From: Deltaproteobacteria bacterium | GTDB lineage: Bacteria > Desulfobacterota > GWC2-55-46 > UBA9637 | DNA length: 34,256 nt | Direction of reading: 5' to 3' | Assembly (NCBI GenBank): GCA_030690165.1 | Contig: JAUYHF010000014.1 | Span: 1-34,256, forward strand | In this document: positions 30,693-34,256 of the stretch, one piece after another | How positions within the stretch are numbered: position 1 is the stretch's first letter | Layout of the letters: the number at the start of each line of letters is the position of its first letter | The notes under the pieces: model-generated | What the model was told of the DNA's origin: nothing | The model's input: the letters and a program-made list of their open reading frames with translations, nothing else | The model's database searches: none | Position numbers and translations under genes: made by a program

Positions 30693-31264
30693 GTGATTGT
30701 TCCCTGTGCTGTATGTTTTGATTTGTAAAACGACACTACCGTATCCCCGTATCGCCGTCTGTCAAAAAGTTCAATGCCTTTTACCTCTCCATCCCATATC
30801 ATTCGTTTGGAGGATTCTGCAACTATTAGACCGTCTGCACTAAGAAGTCTTTTATCTGCGATATAATTCAATACAACGGCTGTAAGCGACTTAAGGTAAG
30901 GGGGATCTATAAATATAAGGTCAAAACTTTCTCTCTTTTTATTTGCAAAAGCCAGTGCGGACTGCACATCCATATTGATAATTTTAGCCCTGCCGGTAAA
31001 TCTGCATAATTCAAGATTTTTTTTAATAATCTTAACAGCCTTTGGGTCGTTATCCACAAATGTCGCTGTCTCCGCCCCTCTGCTTAGCGCCTCTATACCC
31101 ATAGCCCCTGTCCCTGAAAAGAGGTCTAATACTGTTTTGAACGAAAATGGCTGCGATAGAATATTAAATATTGCCTCCCTTACCTTATCTGTTGTAGGTC
31201 TTATAGACATGCCTCTAAAAGAAGCGAGCCTTTTCCCTCTTGCTGTTCCTCCTATTATACGCAT
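30689..31264 (-). CDS. rsmD: 16S rRNA (guanine966-N2)-methyltransferase
   Basis: A 191-aa SAM-dependent methyltransferase. 'MRIIGGTARGKRL' and 'IRPTTDKVREAIFNIL' are the RsmD-specific N-terminus, 'TVLDLFSGTGAMGIEALSRG' the SAM-binding motif I, 'FVDNDPKAVKIIKKNLELC' motif II, and 'FDLIFIDPPYLKS' the catalytic [DN]PPY-type motif. It methylates G966 of 16S rRNA in the 30S subunit. The stop overlaps the coaD start. The 35-nt gap to yjbQ holds a small AAGGC/GCCTT hairpin without a T run. Confidence 0.95.
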   Translation of the reverse strand: MRIIGGTARGKRLASFRGMSIRPTTDKVREAIFNILSQPFSFKTVLDLFSGTGAMGIEALSRGAETATFVDNDPKAVKIIKKNLELCRFTGRAKIINMDVQSALAFANKKRESFDLIFIDPPYLKSLTAVVLNYIADKRLLSADGLIVAESSKRMIWDGEVKGIELFDRRRYGDTVVSFYKSKHTAQGTIT

Positions 31265-31299
31265 CTGTTAATTCAGGTTAAGGCCGGGAGCCTTATTAT

Positions 31300-31731
31300 T
31301 TAACTGTGCCTTGCAGGTATGCCCATAATCTTTACAGAGATGAGGCGGTTGCGGGGGCCGTCAAATTCTGAAAAATAAATCGCCTGCCACTGACCAAGGG
31401 CAATCCTTCCCCTATTTATCGGGATTGTCACGCTGTTGCCAACAAGAAGGGATTTAAAGTGCGCATCCGCGTTTCTGCCATAGTCTCCTTTATTATGGCG
31501 GTAAGTTGGCTTGTCGGGGACAGTCTCACTTAAAAAGTCATGAAGGTCTTTTGCTAGCTCAGGATCTGCATTGTTTAGATGGATACTTGCTGTTGTATGG
31601 CCTGTGAATACTGTGGCCGTGCCCTCATATATGCCGCTTTCCTGAACAATAGCCTCCACCATGCCGGTAATGTTTATATCCTCACTCTTCAGTGTGGTCT
31701 GCAGCCTGATTGTGTCATTAAAGACTTTCAT
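31300..31731 (-). CDS. yjbQ: YjbQ family protein (UPF0047)
   Basis: A 143-aa protein of the YjbQ/UPF0047 fold: 'TATVFTGHTTASIHLNNADP' with conserved His and Asp, 'TYRHNKGDYGRNADAHFKSL' with further His and Asp that bind metal, 'SVTIPINRGRIALGQWQAIY' and 'FDGPRNRLISVKIMG'. The family has weak thiamine-phosphate synthase activity but its real role is unclear. ATG 31731 has an ideal AAGGAGGA 5 nt upstream. It lies between the sirtuin and rsmD genes and is separated from the former by a hairpin. Confidence 0.92.
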   Translation of the reverse strand: MKVFNDTIRLQTTLKSEDINITGMVEAIVQESGIYEGTATVFTGHTTASIHLNNADPELAKDLHDFLSETVPDKPTYRHNKGDYGRNADAHFKSLLVGNSVTIPINRGRIALGQWQAIYFSEFDGPRNRLISVKIMGIPARHS

Positions 31732-31758
31732 TTGTCCTCCTTGTTTAAATACAGGTTA

Positions 31759-31813
31759 AGGTTAAGGTTGAGGTTAAGAAAAACTTTGCCTTCCTCAGCC
31801 TCAACCTTAACCT
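31759..31813. repeat. 15-bp inverted repeat between cobB and yjbQ
   Basis: AGGTTAAGGTTGAGG (31759-31773) pairs perfectly with CCTCAACCTTAACCT (31799-31813) around a 25-nt loop. The left arm is part of a GGTTAA-like hexamer run (31754-31777). It starts 3 nt after the cobB stop on the transcribed strand and could act as a processing or attenuation hairpin; there is no clear T tract. Confidence 0.8.
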
Positions 31814-31816
31814 GCT

Positions 31817-32569
31817 TTATAATAGCTGCGGCAATATATCGCCTGACTTGCCAAAAAGGGTAGCATCCGCACTTGCTGAAAGCGGAGTGCTTTCTATATT
31901 TATCTCCACAATAAATGCGCCTTCATCCTTTGCCCTTAATGCCAGCGATGCAGTGGGATGCACAGCGCCCGATGTGCCTATTACAAACATAATGCCGCAA
32001 TTGTCAGATGCAACAAATGCCTTTGTCATGGTGTTGTCAGACAACATCTCTCCAAACCAGACCACGTCCGGCCTTAAAAGCCCCCCGCATTCGCAAAAAG
32101 GCAATATCTTGATGGGTACATCCCTGTTTTCAGTAACCTTGCAGCATTTAAGGCACCTTACACGCCATATATTGCCGTGAAGCTCTATAATATTTTTGCT
32201 TCCGGCAAGCTGATGGAGGCCATCCACATTCTGTGTAATAAGCGTAAATTCCTTAGCCCTTTTTTCTATCTCTGCAATGGTAAAATGGCCTGGATTTGGT
32301 TTTAACCGGGATAGAACCTGCCTCCTTGAGTCATACCACTCCCAGACAAGGCATGGGTCTTTTTTAAATGCCTCGGGGGTTGCAAGTTCATCCGGCCTGA
32401 AGTTTTTCCAAAGTCCATTCTTTCCTCTAAAGGTTGGAACGCCGCTCTCTGCCGAGATACCTGCGCCTGTTAATATTGTAACAGCATTAGATTTATGCAG
32501 CCGCTCCTTTATATCCTGAATACTGTATTTTATGTTCTGCATCTGATATTGTTCAGCAAAACCATTCAT
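31817..32569 (-). CDS. cobB: NAD-dependent protein deacylase (sirtuin, CobB type)
   Basis: A 250-aa sirtuin that removes acyl groups from lysines using NAD. Seen: 'AVTILTGAGISAESGVPTFR' (NAD site), 'TLITQNVDGLHQLAGSKNII', the catalytic His in 'ELHGNIWRVRC', a zinc site from CLKC and CEC cysteines, and 'MFVIGTSGAVHPTASLALRA'. The segment WEWYDSRRQVL carries the Tyr-x-x-Arg pair that in class III sirtuins favours succinyl or malonyl lysine. ATG 32569 is used; an internal ATG at 32545 (MQNIKYSIQD) is also possible, as neither has a clear ribosome site. A consensus promoter lies 60 nt upstream. Confidence 0.93.
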   Translation of the reverse strand: MNGFAEQYQMQNIKYSIQDIKERLHKSNAVTILTGAGISAESGVPTFRGKNGLWKNFRPDELATPEAFKKDPCLVWEWYDSRRQVLSRLKPNPGHFTIAEIEKRAKEFTLITQNVDGLHQLAGSKNIIELHGNIWRVRCLKCCKVTENRDVPIKILPFCECGGLLRPDVVWFGEMLSDNTMTKAFVASDNCGIMFVIGTSGAVHPTASLALRAKDEGAFIVEINIESTPLSASADATLFGKSGDILPQLL

Positions 32570-32630
32570 ATGTGGCGCTTTGCAATTAAGGCGATGCTTA
32601 CAAGATTAGGGGGGTGCAAAGGGTTTAATG

Positions 32631-32659
32631 AGTATATTGAAAAGTTGGTGTTTTGTCAA
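32631..32659 (-). promoter_or_regulatory. Consensus sigma-70-type promoter of cobB
   Basis: On the minus strand TTGACA (32659-32654) and TATACT (32636-32631) are 17 nt apart, close to the ideal. Transcription would start near 32624, 55 nt before ATG 32569, and could run through yjbQ to lpxH. The rest of the 188-nt gap to phoH shows only weak hairpins after the phoH stop (GGCGAAGC and a partly complementary GCTTC...TCGCC). Confidence 0.65.
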
Positions 32660-32757
32660 TAACTCCTACGGGCTGTGGCGAGGTGAAGCAAAAATAATAT
32701 CAAAGCCTTGAGCAATAATCCAAGACCTTCGGGATGGAAGAAGGGACGCTTCGCCGG

Positions 32758-34071
32758 TCAAAGCAGATTTGCCGCAGTCTCTGCCAACTCCGAACGTTCG
32801 CCCTTAGAAAGGGTTATATGACCCACAATTGTTTCATTCTTGAGCCGCTCTGCCACATAGGATAAACCGTTGCTGGATGAGTCTATGTAGGGATTGTCAA
32901 TCTGATAAGGGTCTCCGGTTAGGACAATCTTGGTATTATCCCCTGCCCTGGTGATGATTGTCTTTATTTCATGCGGCGTAAGGTTCTGCGCCTCATCAAC
33001 AATCATATACTGATTTGGAATGCTCCTGCCTCTGATATAAGTCAACGGCTCGATTTGTAAAATTCCTTGAGTCATAAGCTCTCTGTAACCGTGTTGCTTT
33101 CCCTTATGCTTTCTTTCAACGCCAAAAATCAGCTCCAGATTATCAAAAATCGGCTGCATCCATGGTGTAAGTTTTTCCTCTATTTCTCCGGGTAAATATC
33201 CTATATCTTTCCCCAACGGAAATATTGGACGTGAAACGAGCAGCCTTATAAAAACCTCTTCATCAGCAGTCTTTTTTAAACCGGCGGCAATGGCAAGCAG
33301 GGTTTTACCGGTGCCTGCCTTGCCGGCCAAAGAAACAAGCTTTACAGAATCATCAAGAAGAAGGCTCATGGCAAATCTCTGCTCTACATTTTTAGGATAA
33401 ATTCCCCACACCCCATCCTTTGGAATATTCAATGGCACAAGGTTTCCCTTCTCTTTATCAAACCTGGCCAATGCAGTATGTTTTGGATTCCCCTCTTCAA
33501 CGAGGATGACCCCTTCATGCGGATATAAATCATTTACAGGCGGTTTCAAACTTGCTTCGGCATAATAACTTTCTATAATATCCTTTGAAACAGGGAATGT
33601 TCTGAAACCTTGGTATAATTCACTTATCTCCACAGTATTTGATTCATAATCTTCTGCAGTGAGCCCAAGGGCGTCGGCCTTGATTCTAAGGTTAGTATCT
33701 TTGGTTATAAGGCAGACGGGCCTGCCTGCTTTTTCTTTGAGTTCCATTGCAACGGACAGAATTTGATTGTCTGCCTTATTGAATATAAGCTCGGCCGGCA
33801 GGTTATTGGTTGTTTGCGAGGGTATAAAAACCTTTAAAGTCCCTCCGTTATCGAGGTTAATTCCTTTATAGAGCGGCCCTTGAGACCTCAGCTTGTCCAG
33901 CAGCCTGGAAACTTGTCTCGCATTCCGGCCTATCTCGTTTAAGTCTTTTTTAAACCTGTCAAGTTCCTCAATGGCAACCATAGGAATTACAATGTCATTA
34001 TCCCCGAAGGCAAAAAGAGAATTGACATCGTGGAGCAGGACATTGGTATCTAATACAAAGTATTTTTTCAT
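32758..34071 (-). CDS. PhoH-family ATPase with N-terminal PIN domain
   Basis: A 437-aa PIN-PhoH fusion (YlaK/PhoH2 type). Residues about 1-140 are a PIN nuclease domain (YFVLDTNVLLHDVNSLFAFG, 'IPMVAIEELDRFKKDLNEIG', 'VCLITKDTNLRIKADALGL') with the acidic metal-binding residues. The C-terminal PhoH helicase-like ATPase has Walker A 'LAGKAGTGKTLLAIAAGL', 'RPIFPLGKDIGYLPG', Walker B 'YMIVDEAQNLTPHEIKTIIT' and 'KIVLTGDPYQIDNPYI'. Related PhoH2 proteins unwind and cut RNA. ATG 34071 is 4 nt after the purH stop, so it is cotranscribed with purH. Confidence 0.93.
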   Translation of the reverse strand: MKKYFVLDTNVLLHDVNSLFAFGDNDIVIPMVAIEELDRFKKDLNEIGRNARQVSRLLDKLRSQGPLYKGINLDNGGTLKVFIPSQTTNNLPAELIFNKADNQILSVAMELKEKAGRPVCLITKDTNLRIKADALGLTAEDYESNTVEISELYQGFRTFPVSKDIIESYYAEASLKPPVNDLYPHEGVILVEEGNPKHTALARFDKEKGNLVPLNIPKDGVWGIYPKNVEQRFAMSLLLDDSVKLVSLAGKAGTGKTLLAIAAGLKKTADEEVFIRLLVSRPIFPLGKDIGYLPGEIEEKLTPWMQPIFDNLELIFGVERKHKGKQHGYRELMTQGILQIEPLTYIRGRSIPNQYMIVDEAQNLTPHEIKTIITRAGDNTKIVLTGDPYQIDNPYIDSSSNGLSYVAERLKNETIVGHITLSKGERSELAETAANLL

Positions 34072-34075
34072 AATT

Positions 34076-34256
34076 TTAGTGCCTGAAATGCCTTATCCCT
34101 GTAAACACCATTGCAATATTATGCTCGTCAGCCGCCTTTATGACCTCCGCGTCTCTCACTGAACCGCCGGGCTGGATTATTGCTGTAATGCCAGCTTCTG
34201 CTGCCTTGTCAACATTATCCCTGAAAGGGAAGAACGCATCAGATGCCATGACGCTT
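34076..34256 (-). CDS. purH: Bifunctional AICAR transformylase / IMP cyclohydrolase, C-terminal end
   Basis: Only the last 60 codons lie in the window; the gene runs in from the right edge and ends TAA 34078-34076. '[20 protein letters not shown]', '[20 protein letters not shown]' and '[14 protein letters not shown]' are the conserved C-terminus of the PurH transformylase domain, which formylates AICAR in the last steps of purine synthesis. 'SDAFFPF' and 'QPGGS' line the substrate site. The sequence is intact as far as seen. Confidence 0.96.
   Translation of the reverse strand, partial: SVMASDAFFPFRDNVDKAAEAGITAIIQPGGSVRDAEVIKAADEHNIAMVFTGIRHFRH

Noticed and set aside
1-34256. CRISPR array
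   Set aside because: No run of regularly spaced identical repeats of 20-40 bp was seen; the short tandem arrays found have 6-7 bp units.

Overview
The window reads as a moderately AT-leaning chromosome segment of an anaerobe-like, diderm (Gram-negative) bacterium. The evidence is lpxH (lipid A synthesis), 6S RNA between zapA and a 5-formyltetrahydrofolate cyclo-ligase gene, RNase Y with YmdB, a hydrogenase maturation protease, and the oxygen-independent siroheme-dependent haem pathway (AhbC/AhbD and an AhbA/B protein). This mix fits Nitrospirota or former deltaproteobacteria; I cannot place it more finely from sequence alone.

Layout. (1) 1-1130 looks like the right end of an integrated element: the tail of an IS256-type transposase, a HigB/HigA-like toxin-antitoxin pair, a leftward terminator, helically phased short repeats and a 58-nt tRNA-Ser(UGA) 3' fragment that behaves like an attachment site. 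A decayed relB/dinJ gene sits just outside it. (2) 1384-6732 is a housekeeping block: zapB-like, zapA, 6S RNA, 5-FCL, rny, ymdB, tyrS. (3) 6769-22794 is a haem block, hemA-hemC ... cobA/hemD-ahbC-hemB-ahbD-ahbA/B, split in the middle by a cellulose operon (bcsA-bcsB-bcsZ-bcsG plus an unrecognised secreted protein made of two repeats). (4) 22795-25740 is an accessory, partly decayed zone: a 58-aa orphan gene, a ClpP-fold SDH_sah-type protease gene broken by one in-frame amber codon, a YajD-like HNH protein, a hotdog thioesterase, an XRE fragment, and a stand-alone LigD-type 3'-phosphoesterase with a truncated copy of its own 5' end 1 kb upstream. (5) 25763-34256 is again conserved: a DUF4177-like protein and hydrogenase protease on the plus strand, then on the minus strand purH (partial), phoH, sirtuin cobB, yjbQ, rsmD, coaD, aspC, ribF, aroE, lpxH.

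How the genes work together. HemA, HemB, HemC and the CobA-HemD fusion take glutamyl-tRNA towards uroporphyrinogen III and precorrin-2. The AhbA/B protein, AhbC and AhbD then take siroheme through didecarboxysiroheme and Fe-coproporphyrin III to haem b. HemL and a precorrin-2 dehydrogenase/ferrochelatase are not in the window. BcsA/BcsB make and translocate cellulose under c-di-GMP control (PilZ domain), BcsZ trims it, and BcsG should add phosphoethanolamine. No bcsC outer-membrane exporter is present, and the duplicated beta-rich protein at the end of the operon is the most interesting unknown. A recurring theme is small repeats inside or at the edge of housekeeping genes: a heptamer array in hemC, a palindrome in the hemD domain, and an inverted repeat that forms the aroE start region.
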